A stretch of DNA of 64,000 nt from Phytohabitans sp036906915 (lineage in GTDB: Bacteria; Actinomycetota; Actinomycetes; Mycobacteriales; Micromonosporaceae): the NCBI RefSeq assembly GCF_036906915.1, contig NZ_JBAKHX010000005.1:1-64000 (forward strand), given 5' to 3'. This document shows, piece by piece, positions 48,904 through 58,018 of this stretch. How positions within the stretch are numbered: the first letter of the stretch is position 1; every line of letters starts with the position of its first letter. The notes below the pieces were generated by a model, which saw nothing but the letters and a program-made list of their open reading frames with translations, made no database searches and was not told where the DNA came from. The position numbers and the translations under genes were made by a program.

Positions 48904-50946
48904 ATGTCCTCACCCGCGTTCCGATACACGCGTCGCAGACTGCTCGCCGCCGCTGGCATCGCCGGGGCCACAGCGGCCACCGGAGTCCTGCGGGCCGGCG
49001 CCGGCTGGGCCATCGCCGGCCCGTCCAGCTACACCCCGACCTGGGCGTCGGTCGACCAGCACCCGGCAGCCCCGGAGTGGTTCCAGGACGCCAAGTTCGG
49101 CATCTATTGGCACTGGGGGGCATTCACCACCCCCGAGTATGGGTACGAGTGGTATGGCCGCGAGATGTACAACGACGGCACCGGCATCAACAACCACCAC
49201 AAGGCGACCTACGGCGATCCTCGCACGCAGTGGGGGTACAACAAGTTCATCGACGGTGGCGTCGACAGGGCCGGCAACTGGGTGCAGTTCCGACCGGTGC
49301 TGAGGGCGCAGGGCGGCAGGTTCGACCCGGACGAGTGGGTCCAGCTGTTCAAGAACGCGGGCGCGCGGATCAGTGGGCCGGTCGCCGAGCACCACGACGG
49401 CTACTCGATGTGGGACAGCCAGGTCAACGAGTGGAACTCAGTCGACCGTGGTCCACGACTGAACTTGCTGAGACTCTTCGCGGACGCGGTGCGTAGGCAG
49501 AACATGAAGCTGTTCGTATCTATGCACCACTCGTTCAATCACAACGGGTTCTACCGGTTCGTGCCGCAACAGTCCGACCCGAGCCTGAGGAAGCTCTACG
49601 GCCAGCTTTCCCGAGCCGAAGAGGACCAGCTCTGGTTCGACAAGCTCAAGGAAGTCATCGACCAGGTCCAGCCGGACGTCATCTATCACGACTTCGCCCT
49701 GGACAGCCCCGGCTACTGCCACGGCGACCCGGGCCCGTGCGCGGTTGCCGAGCAGCAGCGCCTGAACTTCCTGGCCTACTACTTCAACAAGGGCGTGGAG
49801 TGGGGCAAGGACGTCGTGACCACGTACAAGCACTTCGACCGGGGTTTCCATAACGCCAGCGCGGTCGAGGACTACGAGCGCGGCGGCCCAGCGGATCTGG
49901 TGTATCCGTACTGGCAGACCGACGAGTCGATCGCCTCCGGCAGTTGGAGCTACACCCACGGGTTGAGCTACTACTCGTCCCAGCAGATGATCCACCAACT
50001 CATCGACCGGGTCAGTAAGAACGGCAACATGATGCTCAACGTCGCCCCGACCGCCGAAGGGGAGATCCCGCAAGCGCAGCGCAACGTGCTGAACGACTTC
50101 GGGGTCTACCTGAACCGTAACGGCGAGTCGATCTATTCCACCCGGGCGTGGGTGGTCTACGGTGAGGGCCCGACCAAGATGGGCGGCGGCTCGTTCGTCG
50201 CGCCGAAGGCCGGCACAAACACCGACATCAGGTTCACGCGGAGCAAGGACAACCGTGTCCTGTACGCCACCGTCCTTGGCTGGCCCAGCGGCACGCTGAA
50301 CATCACCACCTTGAACTCGAATCGGATCAACCTGGGCACCCTGACCTCGGTGCAGCTGCTCGGCTCGGCGGCTGGCACCTACGTCAACCTGCCCAGCAGA
50401 ACCCAGGACGGCTCCGGTCTGCGTATCACCATGCCGGCGAATGCTCCCTACAGCGCGCCGGCGTATGTGGTGAAGCTGACCTTCTCCGGTGCTATTCCCG
50501 CCCTGGGCGGCGGTAGTAGCGGATCCATTCCCACTGGGTGGGCGCGGATCGGCAACGTCGCCACCGGCCTGGTGCTGGACAGTGGCGGCAACGTCTCATC
50601 CGGGTCGCAGCTCAAGCAGTGGAATTCCGGCGGGAGCACCAACCTGCAGTGGCAGCTGGTCGACGTCGGCGGCGGCTACTACCGTCTGGTCAACCGCACC
50701 AACGGCATGGTGGCTGACAGTTGGGGCGATACCGCCAACGGAGCGCCGGCTAAGCAGGCGGCGTGGAACGGCGGCAACAACCAGCAATGGCGGCTCAACA
50801 GCATGGGCAACGGCCGCTATCAGATCATCAACCGCGGCACCGGCACCTGTCTGGACAGTGGCGGCGACACCACCGCCGGCTCCAGGGTCAAGCTGTGGGC
50901 GCAACAGTCCAGCACCAACCTCCAATGGACTATCACCGCGATCTAA
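48904..50946 (+). CDS. Secreted GH29-type alpha-L-fucosidase with ricin-B domain
   Basis: The 680-residue protein has a Tat signal (YTRRRLLAAAGIAGATAATG), a GH29 (beta/alpha)8 domain (about 50-400), a beta-sandwich (about 430-535) and a C-terminal ricin-B/CBM13 domain (about 543-680). GH29 landmarks are WFQDAKFGIYWHWGAFTTP, AEHHDGYSMWDS and QPDVIYHDFALDS, where the Asp is expected to be the nucleophile. YYSSQQMIHQLIDRVSKNGN and MLNVAPTAEGEIP complete the set. It releases alpha-linked L-fucose with retention, complementing GH95 at 30903. It directly follows the LacI-type regulator on the same strand. Confidence 0.9.
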   Translation: MSSPAFRYTRRRLLAAAGIAGATAATGVLRAGAGWAIAGPSSYTPTWASVDQHPAAPEWFQDAKFGIYWHWGAFTTPEYGYEWYGREMYNDGTGINNHHKATYGDPRTQWGYNKFIDGGVDRAGNWVQFRPVLRAQGGRFDPDEWVQLFKNAGARISGPVAEHHDGYSMWDSQVNEWNSVDRGPRLNLLRLFADAVRRQNMKLFVSMHHSFNHNGFYRFVPQQSDPSLRKLYGQLSRAEEDQLWFDKLKEVIDQVQPDVIYHDFALDSPGYCHGDPGPCAVAEQQRLNFLAYYFNKGVEWGKDVVTTYKHFDRGFHNASAVEDYERGGPADLVYPYWQTDESIASGSWSYTHGLSYYSSQQMIHQLIDRVSKNGNMMLNVAPTAEGEIPQAQRNVLNDFGVYLNRNGESIYSTRAWVVYGEGPTKMGGGSFVAPKAGTNTDIRFTRSKDNRVLYATVLGWPSGTLNITTLNSNRINLGTLTSVQLLGSAAGTYVNLPSRTQDGSGLRITMPANAPYSAPAYVVKLTFSGAIPALGGGSSGSIPTGWARIGNVATGLVLDSGGNVSSGSQLKQWNSGGSTNLQWQLVDVGGGYYRLVNRTNGMVADSWGDTANGAPAKQAAWNGGNNQQWRLNSMGNGRYQIINRGTGTCLDSGGDTTAGSRVKLWAQQSSTNLQWTITAI

Positions 50947-50964
50947 CTAACCAACGAACGCGAA

Positions 50965-50988
50965 GCCGGCGGCACCAACGCCGCCGGC
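50965..50988. terminator. Hairpin after the GH29 gene
   Basis: GCCGGCGGC (50965-50973) pairs with GCCGCCGGC (50980-50988) around ACCAAC, about 20 bases after the GH29 stop codon. Confidence 0.6.
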
Positions 50989-51126
50989 GGCGCCCAGGAA
51001 CTCGACCGGGGTCGGCTCAATTACGTGCTCGAACATTGCAGCGCGGTGCGCGAGCAGCTCAGGGCCGCCCCTGCTTACTGTGGGATCAGTTTGGCGCGTG
51101 TCAGCGAGGTGCTCGCGTATTGCGGC

Positions 51127-51555
51127 TTACCGTTGGGGTGAGCCGTGTAGAAGCAGGTAGGCGACGTACAGCGTGGCGAGGCTCAAGACAACGTTTCCTA
51201 CCCCGCTGAAGATCAGGACGGCTGTGGGCACGTCTGGGCTGGGTATCCCAAACGCCTCGCCGCTGCCGCCGACAATGATCAGCAACGATATGAGGACGAT
51301 CGCTATCGTGCCTGCGCTGCCGATCCGGCCGGGCCTCGAGGCGGCGACTGTCGCCAGCGCCAGGACGATGGTCAAGACCACCGGCGCGCCGATCGCGGTG
51401 CCTCGCAGCCACATCTCCCCGGCGACGTCGTCCGGATCGCCCGCTCCGCCGAACTGCGCTGGCCAGCGCAACGCTACGCAGATCACGGTGGTTGTTATGT
51501 GGAATGCGATCACTGCGACGTTGAGCTGAACGAAGCGGCTTCGGAGCTGATCCAT
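51127..51555 (-). CDS. Small membrane protein of unknown function
   Basis: The 142-residue protein has four hydrophobic helices: VQLNVAVIAFHITTTVICVA, IGAPVVLTIVLALATVAA, GTIAIVLISLLIIVGG and VGNVVLSLATLYVAYLLLHG. The loop after helix 1 is charged (WPAQFGGAGDPDDVAGEMW). The ATG 51555 start has AGGGAG eight bases upstream. I do not recognise the family. It stands alone among remnants, so its role cannot be guessed from neighbours. Confidence 0.68.
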   Translation of the reverse strand: MDQLRSRFVQLNVAVIAFHITTTVICVALRWPAQFGGAGDPDDVAGEMWLRGTAIGAPVVLTIVLALATVAASRPGRIGSAGTIAIVLISLLIIVGGSGEAFGIPSPDVPTAVLIFSGVGNVVLSLATLYVAYLLLHGSPQR

Positions 51556-51699
51556 CGCCGAAACTCCCTCTGTGGGCGCCCTTAGACGGTGGTCATCGTT
51601 GGGTGGTTCGGGTTGCGTGGCCGCTTGCGCGACCGCATCGACTGGAGGGCGCGCCAGCATACCTCGGCGGGGGTCCCTGATGTTCATGGTGTTTCGGGC

Positions 51700-51920
51700 G
51701 GCTGCCTGTCCTACGAGTTGTCGCAGGCATTCTGCCCGGCGGGTGAGAAGATCCACGGGGTCGGCGCATCCCTGACCAACCAGCTCTTTGGCGTCACGAG
51801 CGACGTGGTCATCGGCAAGCTGACTTCACCGCGGCGATTTCTGGCGTCCAGGTGCAGGCAAGCGAGAACGACGCCACCACGGCCAACTGGGGCGTCCGGG
51901 CATACGTCGCCTGCGCAGCC
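51700..51920 (+). pseudogene. Fragment of a secreted repeat protein
   Basis: The stretch FCPAGEKIHGVGASLTNQLF is followed, after a frameshift at about 51818, by DFTAAISGVQVQASENDATT and NWGVRAYVACAA. This is the CPAGxxVxGxGA ... TANWxVxAYxxCA repeat found in exported actinomycete proteins of unknown function. One repeat remains, without start or signal sequence. Confidence 0.55.
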
Positions 51921-52092
51921 CAGTGGCCCGACCCCACCGACCGTACTCCCACAAGGGACGGTAGAGCGTATCGCGTAGTTGCTCGACCAGGCGGCGGTAG
52001 GGGTAACTCCACCGTCGCTCTTCTGGGCAGCGGGATGTCACTGCCGCGCGGCCCCTCCTAGGATCGGAGAGATCGACACAAGCGAAGGTATT

Positions 52093-52300
52093 ATGGGTGT
52101 CCACAGTCGACGGAGTGTGCTCCGTGGGGCCGCAGTCACGGCGGGTGCGTTGGCGGCGGGAACGGCGGCAACTGCCGCGGCGCCGGACGCCACCGCCACC
52201 GCGCATCGCGACGCCATACGGCGGAAACGCGGCGAGGCTGCGCGCGGCGAAACGGCGGTGGGACCCGCGGAACGTGTTCCACCACGCACTCACCCCGTGA
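52093..52300 (+). pseudogene. Deleted Tat-exported BBE-type FAD oxidase
   Basis: The ATG at 52093 gives a good Tat signal (HSRRSVLRGAAVTAGALAAG). At about 52200, in the next frame, YGGNAARLRAAKRRWDPRNV then FHHALTP and a stop appear. This is the C-terminal end (BBE domain) of FAD-linked berberine-bridge-type oxidases. The 400 or so residues between, including the FAD-binding domain, are gone. Signal and tail are thus fused by one large deletion with a frame change. Confidence 0.75.
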
Positions 52301-52432
52301 TCGAAGGTGACGCTGATCCGGGCCAGTGCTGGCCGGTGCCGACGCTGGTGGAGCTCGTCGAGGTGAACGGTACGCGGCCGGGTCAGGAGTTCCTGATCCG
52401 TTCGGATGGGCACGTGGTCGCCGCGGCGGTGC

Positions 52433-52870
52433 TCAGGTTGTCAGGCGGACCAGGAGTGCGGGATGGCCTGCCAGCGCCGATTCCACCATGGCCCGGGCAT
52501 GGGGCTTGAAGAAGTCGAGGTCGGCGCATCTCCAGTCGCAGCCACCCAGGGGTGGCTGCGGGTCGTACTCGATGAAAAGTTGGACCGTGCGGGCGGTCTG
52601 CTCGCCCGCGAGGCGTTCGACCAGGTGGAGGGCCATGTCGATGCCGGCCGACACGCCGGCGGCGGTGAGCACGGGACCAGACTCGACCCAGCGTTCGGCG
52701 ACGGGCCTCGCGCCAAACTTAGCCAGCAGGTCACGGAAGCCCCAGTGAGTGGTGGCCCGACGGCCGTCGAGCAGGCCAGCGGCGCCCAGGATCAGTGAGC
52801 CGGTGCACACCGAACCGACGACCTCGGCCGTCCGCGCGGCCTGGCGGATCCACCTCAGCAGCCTATCTGC
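52433..52870 (-). pseudogene. 5'-truncated DJ-1/PfpI (isonitrile hydratase-like) gene
   Basis: Reading the minus strand, DRLLRWIRQAARTAEVVGSV leads into CTGSLILGAAGLLDGRRATT (nucleophile Cys elbow) and HWGFRDLLAKFGARPV, then GVSAGIDMALHLVERLAGEQ. These are the second half of DJ-1/PfpI isonitrile-hydratase-like proteins. The first 70-80 residues, with the Glu of the active site, are missing. Homology begins at about 52870, exactly where the divergent AraC remnant begins on the other strand. Confidence 0.75.
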
Positions 52871-53256
52871 AACGGCCAGGCAACCAGGCACAGATGAGCA
52901 TATTCACTGCCACCCCAGCACCCACGAACAGCCTCATCAGGCGAGCCGTCGACTACATCACCAGCCATTTGACCGAAGACCTGACCGCAGCCGCACTCGC
53001 AGCCGAGGCAGGGGTAAGCCAACGCCACCTGACCCGCCTCTTCATCGACCATCTTGGAAAGGCGCCAGGTCGATTCGTCCGCGACGCACGCACCGAAGCC
53101 GCCGCTCACCTCCTGGCTTCCACCTCGATACCTGTGGCGAGTGTGGCCGCACAATGCGGCTTCAGGACCGCTGAAACGCTCCGCCAGGCATTCGTCAACC
53201 GCTACGGGACGCCGCCTTCGCGTTACCGAGCAACGCAAAGCACACCAGCTACCTGA
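52864..53256 (+). pseudogene. 5'-truncated GlxA-type AraC regulator
   Basis: AYLQRPGNQAQMSIFTATPA is the linker typical of GlxA regulators (DJ-1-like sensor plus AraC). LTAAALAAEAGVSQRHLTRL and VASVAAQCGFRTAETLRQAF with YGTPPSRYR then form a complete AraC DNA-binding domain. The whole N-terminal DJ-1-like sensor domain is absent. An internal ATG at 52894 could start a 120-residue DNA-binding protein, so a residual product is possible. Confidence 0.72.
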
Positions 53257-53492
53257 CGGCAGCACCTTGCCGACGGCGAACACGTGTCCGGACCAGCGGC
53301 CGACACACCTCCGCAACCGCTGGGACGTCGATCTGGTGCCGGTTCGGGTCAGCCAGGACGGCGCGTCCCCCAAAAGGGGCGAATCCGAAGTGTCAGGGAT
53401 CCCGCCGGAGGGAACTCTCCGTGAGTCACGCCGCTGTGACGCCGCGTTTCGCATGATCGAACGAACCGGAATCCCGGAACGGAGGACGATCG

Positions 53493-54968
53493 ATGACGGA
53501 CCGGACCAGTCGCGCTCGAATTATGAGGTCCGATGGCAGCGGCAGCCGGTCACGTTCGCTGCTGCTCGCCGTCCTGTGCACCGCCCAGTTCGTCACCCTC
53601 CTCGACTTCTCGATCGTCACGGTCGCGTTGCCGGAGATCGCCCTGGATTTGAATATCGACTCCACGTTGTTGCCGTGGGTGCTTAACGCGTACGGACTGG
53701 CCATCGCGGCTCTGCTGGTGTTCGGTGGTCGGTTGGCCGACCTGTTTGGGCGGCGGGAGATCTTCTTCGCCGGTATGGCCATCTTCGGCCTGACCTCACT
53801 GCTCGCCGGCTTTGCCCAGGATCCAGCCTTCCTGGTCGCTATGCGTGCGCTGCAAGGTGTGGGCGCGGCCCTGGTCACGCCCGCCGCGCTCTCGATCGTG
53901 ACCACCGTATACACCGACCCGCGCGAACGCGGCCGGGCACTGGGCATCTGGGGTGCGGTCCTGGCCACTGGACTGACCGCCGGGCTGGTGTTCGGCGCGG
54001 TCATCACCCAGACGCTCGGCTGGCGATGGGTGCTCTGGGTGACCGTGCCCGTGGCTTTCGTGGCACTTGTGCTGACCCCGATCTTGCTGCCGACGTCGCT
54101 GCGGCGCCAGTCCGGCAGGCTCGACCTGCCCGGTGCGGCACTCGCCGTCACCGGCCTCGCCGCGCTGGTACTCGGTATCGGCCAGATCGAGACCGCCGGC
54201 CTGTCCACGAGGTCGCTGCTGCCCGTGCTGGCCGCGGCGGTCCTGCTGGTCGGGTACGTGGTATGGGAGCGCCGGGCCGCCCAGCCGCTGACGCCGCTGT
54301 CGCTGCTGGGCAGCCGCTCGGTGGTATCGGCGAACCTGGTGTCGGTGGCCGGTAACGCCGCGATGGCCCCGGCGTGGGTGCTTCTGTCGCTCTACCTGCA
54401 ACTGGTGCACGAGGTCAGTGTGCTGGCGGCGGGGATGCTGCTGGTGCCGGCCGCGGTCGCGATCGCCGGCGGCTCCGGAGTGCTGGCGCCGAGGCTGCTG
54501 CGGCTGCTGTCGCGGCGGGCGCTTGTCGTCGCCGGGATGTCCATCTGCGCGGTGGGCATGCTGGCGCTGGCGCTGTCGCTCGACGACACGATCCCGTGGG
54601 CCTGGACGCTCCCGGGCGGGATCCTCGCCGGGCTGGGCTACGGGTTGGCCTTCACCGCGTGGGCGCTGGTCGGCGTCGACCGTATCCCGGAGCGCCATCA
54701 GGGCATCGCCTCCGGCCTGCTGGTGACCTCGCAGGAGGTGGGCGCCGCGATCGGCATCGCCCTCGCCGTCGCGTTCGCCGCGTACGCCGGAGCCGAGGAC
54801 ATGGGCAGCCCGGGCGACCTCGCCCACGGGTACCGGATCGCGGTGTTCGGCCTCGTGGTGCTGGCCGCGATCGGCGCAATCCTCGGCCGGCTGGTGCCCC
54901 GCGACGACGTCGGTGACCCGGGCGCGTCGGCGGAGGCACCGATGGAGGCGCGCGCCTCCACGCTGTGA
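53493..54968 (+). CDS. DHA2-family MFS multidrug exporter
   Basis: The 491-residue protein is of the 14-helix EmrB/QacA type. TM1 reads FVTLLDFSIVTVALPEIALD with the DHA2 motif D1, GGRLADLFGRREIFFAG is the TM2-3 motif A, and MRALQGVGAALVTPAALSIV and GAVLATGLTAGLVFGAVITQ match motifs B and C. It would export lipophilic or cationic compounds. GGAGGACG precedes the ATG with normal spacing. It lies among gene remnants without a dedicated regulator, although the truncated AraC reading ends about 240 bp upstream. Confidence 0.9.
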   Translation: MTDRTSRARIMRSDGSGSRSRSLLLAVLCTAQFVTLLDFSIVTVALPEIALDLNIDSTLLPWVLNAYGLAIAALLVFGGRLADLFGRREIFFAGMAIFGLTSLLAGFAQDPAFLVAMRALQGVGAALVTPAALSIVTTVYTDPRERGRALGIWGAVLATGLTAGLVFGAVITQTLGWRWVLWVTVPVAFVALVLTPILLPTSLRRQSGRLDLPGAALAVTGLAALVLGIGQIETAGLSTRSLLPVLAAAVLLVGYVVWERRAAQPLTPLSLLGSRSVVSANLVSVAGNAAMAPAWVLLSLYLQLVHEVSVLAAGMLLVPAAVAIAGGSGVLAPRLLRLLSRRALVVAGMSICAVGMLALALSLDDTIPWAWTLPGGILAGLGYGLAFTAWALVGVDRIPERHQGIASGLLVTSQEVGAAIGIALAVAFAAYAGAEDMGSPGDLAHGYRIAVFGLVVLAAIGAILGRLVPRDDVGDPGASAEAPMEARASTL

Positions 54969-55040
54969 CGGCCCTTACGATCCCCGGCCGCCTCCCGCGC
55001 CTGCGCCGGCGAGCCCGGCCCAGGCCACCAGCCACACGGA

Positions 55041-55218
55041 TCACGGATCACGGATCACGGCCAAGATGGTCTTGCCGGACAGTGGACCCACCCGGTCGCT
55101 CCAGCGCAGCCAGTCGGCGACGCTTCCGCTGGCCTCGGCCAGGGTGGGTCATCAGCACGCCGACGGCGAGGGCGCCGGCCACGGCGGCAAGTTCGAACGC
55201 CGCCACGGAAAGCCCCAT
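55041..55218 (-). pseudogene. Membrane-protein remnant with frameshift
   Basis: MGLSVAAFELAAVAGALAVG (from 55218) is a hydrophobic N-terminal-looking segment. At about 55145, one frame over, LAEASGSVADWLRWSDRVGP and LSGKTILAVIRDP continue to a stop. The two halves read as one protein if a frameshift is corrected. The family is unknown. CGGATCA is repeated three times at its 3' end (55037-55057). Confidence 0.35.
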
Positions 55219-55346
55219 CGCGGTACGCCGGACCGGTTGTGAGGGATCAGGCCGGTGCCGTCGTAGACGACGCGATGAGGCGAACGTAACCGGCGGCTCT
55301 GGGCCGGCGAGGCCGAACAGTTGGCGTCAACTCCGCAACCGCTCGT

Positions 55347-55415
55347 CCAGCCAGCGGTGCGGATCTCGCGGAGGCGGTGGCCGAGTGCTTCGAGCGCTTG
55401 CTGCGCACTCGTTAG
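55347..55415 (-). pseudogene. N-terminal fragment of an XRE regulator
   Basis: The minus-strand stretch TSAQQALEALGHRLREIRTA is the usual opening of small actinomycete XRE helix-turn-helix regulators (RLREIRTAAGLTGREL in intact ones). It breaks off after about 23 residues. The 54969-55558 interval thus holds at least two remnants and no intact gene. Confidence 0.4.
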
Positions 55416-55521
55416 CGGATGTACTGGCCGGACCTGCACGGCCCGTCCCTTGGTCTTCCGACCAGTTTCGACCAGGGATGCCACCACGAGGCGGGATCGG
55501 CCGGGTCGAGGCGGACTCCGG

Positions 55522-55552
55522 TTCGGGGTCGCGCCGCCAGCGCGACCCCGAA
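55522..55552. terminator. 13-bp stem terminator of the LppU-like gene
   Basis: TTCGGGGTCGCGC (55522-55534) pairs perfectly with GCGCGACCCCGAA (55540-55552) around a five-base loop, ending seven bases before the 3' end of the minus-strand gene at 55559. Confidence 0.75.
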
Positions 55553-55558
55553 GGATCC

Positions 55559-56224
55559 TTAGTTGGTCTCCAGGCAGAGGACCGTGCCCGACTCGCCTGA
55601 GCGGCCAGCCCAGTAGGTCAGCTCGGCCTGGTCGTACGGCTGGCACACCTCGTCGTCGGCCTGCTCCTCGCTCCGGCCCTCGATCCGCCCGACCACCGTG
55701 AAACTGGCCGCCGCGTCGGTGCAGTCGACGATCCTGAGATCGGCGTCCTGAATCTCTTCGAAATTCTTCCCGGCCGACTCGCCGGCTAGGCACTCGCCCA
55801 CCGTGGCGTTGGTGATTTCGCTCCCGCCCGAGCCGCTGCCCCCGGCGCCGCTGGAAAGGCTGGCGCTGCCCCGCAGGACGAGGATTCCCCCGATGATGAG
55901 GCACAGCAGCAACAGCGCACTGATGAGGGCCAGGAGCGCCGGCACCGGTCCGCGACCGGATCGCGAGGTCGGCGTTGGTGAGGTGCCCGGCGGTGGTGGC
56001 GGCACGCCGACACCGTACATGTTGTCACCCCTCGGGAGGCCCGGCGGCACAGCCAAGGGACCGTGCGCCATGCCGTCACCGGGCGGCGGAGGCACCGGCA
56101 TGCCGGTCATCGGCGAGATAGGGCTGCCAACCGGCGGCGGTACGCCGTTTCCAGGCGGCGGTGTCGGCGGGTTCGGCTGTTGCGGGGTGCCCGCGCCGTG
56201 CGGCTGCGGGTGCTGGTCAGACAT
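55559..56224 (-). CDS. Pro/Gly-rich membrane-anchored protein, LppU-like
   Basis: The 221-residue protein has a Pro-rich cytoplasmic part (residues 1-105, PPPPGDG-type repeats), a single membrane helix (VPALLALISALLLLCLIIGG) and an exported domain (about 140-221) with three cysteines (VGECLAG, RIVDCTDAA, VLCLETN). The exported domain resembles LppU/SCO3897-type proteins of unknown function. The ATG at 56224 is the first start with the conserved polar N-terminus. It follows the FAD/NAD-binding gene on the same strand after 40 bp and may be co-transcribed with it. Confidence 0.7.
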   Translation of the reverse strand: MSDQHPQPHGAGTPQQPNPPTPPPGNGVPPPVGSPISPMTGMPVPPPPGDGMAHGPLAVPPGLPRGDNMYGVGVPPPPPGTSPTPTSRSGRGPVPALLALISALLLLCLIIGGILVLRGSASLSSGAGGSGSGGSEITNATVGECLAGESAGKNFEEIQDADLRIVDCTDAAASFTVVGRIEGRSEEQADDEVCQPYDQAELTYWAGRSGESGTVLCLETN

Positions 56225-56264
56225 ACGTCCCTCCGGCCAATTGGTCGCTACGAACGGGGAATCA

Positions 56265-57803
56265 TCAGATCTCGCGGTTGCGGGCCCACCTCCACCACTG
56301 ACGCAACGAGCGCAACGGCCCGAGGCGCCGGCAGTAGCCCTGGTCGGCCAGGTCGTAGACGATGTCCTGGGCGGCGATCTGCAGCCCGAGGAAGGTGTCC
56401 ACCCCGGGGAAGTAACCGCCCAGCGTCGCCTGTCCGGAGGCGTAGAGGCGGCCGACCCCGCTGCGCGCGCCGCGTACCTCAAACGACCGGCTCACGTCGA
56501 GCCCACCGATCGGGTTCCGCCCGGCGTTGCTGTGCCGGAACAGGTCGTCGATCACCCGGTGGGCCCGCGGATCGCTCTCCAGGCCGGTGCAGTCGATGAT
56601 GTAGTCCGCGCCGACGTTGACAAGGCCGGCATTGGTCTGAACCCCAGCCACCAGCCGGCCGTCGGCATCGACGTCCAACGACTCGATACTGCCGGACAGG
56701 TTGCGGTACCACCCGCCGCTGCGTCCGGCCGCCAGCTGCCGCTGCCACACCCGCCGGTACGCGGTGGTCGTCCCGCCGATTTCGGAATAGAACTGGGCGC
56801 GGTCCGCGCCCTCCAGGCGCCGGGCACGCGCCTTGGCCTGTCCGCCCCAGACGGACTTCGGGTAGTTGAAACCCTGGTACGCCCAGCCGTCCTGGCCACG
56901 CCGGCGCGACCAGGGCGGGCCCTGGGGCCGGTCGACGAAGGTGCGGAACAGGTGCACGATCTCGGTGGATAGCCCCAACCGCTGGCGATCGTCGATGAGC
57001 CGCTCCAGCACCCTGGATGCGACGATCCCACCGCCACGGACGAGCACCCGGCCGGGTCGCTGGGCCAGGCTCGCGTACACGTGCTCGTGGTCCTCGTAGG
57101 CGTTGACCACACGGTAGTACTCGCGGTGCGAGGCGCGGAAGTCCTGTAGTTGGCCGAGGTACTTCAGGCCGGCGTAGCCGAGCGCCAGGTGGACGAAGCG
57201 CGACCGGAAGGCGATGCGTTTGGTGGCGGTGGTGCCCGGCGGTGGGGTGAGGATGGTGAAGTAGCCGTCACCGGTACGCCGGCGCACCATCCTGACCTGT
57301 CCCTTGGATAGCATCTCCCAGTAGCGGATGCGGCGGGCCTCGCGCTCGATTCCCTCCAGCACCATGCCGAGCGGTGGGGTGTAGAAGTCGGCGAAGGTCG
57401 GCTCAATCAACACCTGCCACAGCGGTTTGACGCTCCGCCGTTTGATCGCCTCGTGCAAGGCGAACGACGGGAACCCCCAGATGCAGTCCGGGCGGGACGC
57501 GGCGTCGGAGCGGATGCGCTGGTGGCGCGGGATCTGAGAGACTCGGCAGAGGTACTCGTACGTCTGCCATGGATAGTCCAAGTTGGACAATACTGCGATC
57601 TCGGAGGTGGGCACACCGGCGATGCGCAGGTAGTCCACCGTCACGAACGAGCCGATACCGCCGCCGACGCTGACGATCGGCACGTCGACAACGGGTATCC
57701 CGGCGGCCGCCACCATGGCGTCACTCCACCAGTCCGCGTGCCGAAGCTCGGGGTTGAGATCACCCACGATCGGCGCGACCGGTCTCTCCTGCGCGATGGT
57801 CAT
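56265..57803 (-). CDS. FAD/NAD(P)-binding oxidoreductase-like protein of unknown function
   Basis: The 512-residue protein has a Rossmann nucleotide site near residue 45 (VPIVSVGGGIGSFVTVDYLR). A second nucleotide-binding strand follows at about 255 (RVLVRGGGIVASRVLERLID), and ADYIIDCTGLESDPRAH precedes a C-terminal GRLYASGQATLGGYFPGVDT typical of flavoprotein monooxygenase-like folds. The two GGG loops suggest binding of both FAD and NAD(P). I do not recognise a defined enzyme family. It lies next to, but divergent from, the regulator pair at 58019-58947. Confidence 0.68.
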   Translation of the reverse strand: MTIAQERPVAPIVGDLNPELRHADWWSDAMVAAAGIPVVDVPIVSVGGGIGSFVTVDYLRIAGVPTSEIAVLSNLDYPWQTYEYLCRVSQIPRHQRIRSDAASRPDCIWGFPSFALHEAIKRRSVKPLWQVLIEPTFADFYTPPLGMVLEGIEREARRIRYWEMLSKGQVRMVRRRTGDGYFTILTPPPGTTATKRIAFRSRFVHLALGYAGLKYLGQLQDFRASHREYYRVVNAYEDHEHVYASLAQRPGRVLVRGGGIVASRVLERLIDDRQRLGLSTEIVHLFRTFVDRPQGPPWSRRRGQDGWAYQGFNYPKSVWGGQAKARARRLEGADRAQFYSEIGGTTTAYRRVWQRQLAAGRSGGWYRNLSGSIESLDVDADGRLVAGVQTNAGLVNVGADYIIDCTGLESDPRAHRVIDDLFRHSNAGRNPIGGLDVSRSFEVRGARSGVGRLYASGQATLGGYFPGVDTFLGLQIAAQDIVYDLADQGYCRRLGPLRSLRQWWRWARNREI

Positions 57804-58018
57804 CGACCGTCACTCCTCCATGCCGTGCGGACACGTTCGACCCGCAACCTATGCGGAGCCGCGTGGCACGATCGTCGACCGAGCGTCACCGGGGGCCGGG
57901 TGGCACCTGGCACCGTTCCAGCGACGCCGTGGTGACGCCCCGGCATGAGGATCGAGGACGGATCCGGCACTTGTGCCTGAGTCGGAGTCCCTCGAACGAG
58001 GCATCGTAAGGAGAGGGA

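Noticed and set aside
50989..51141. Plus-strand frame ending LARVSEVLAYCGLPLG
   Set aside because: No start, no recognised homology, and it overlaps the convergent membrane gene at 51127.
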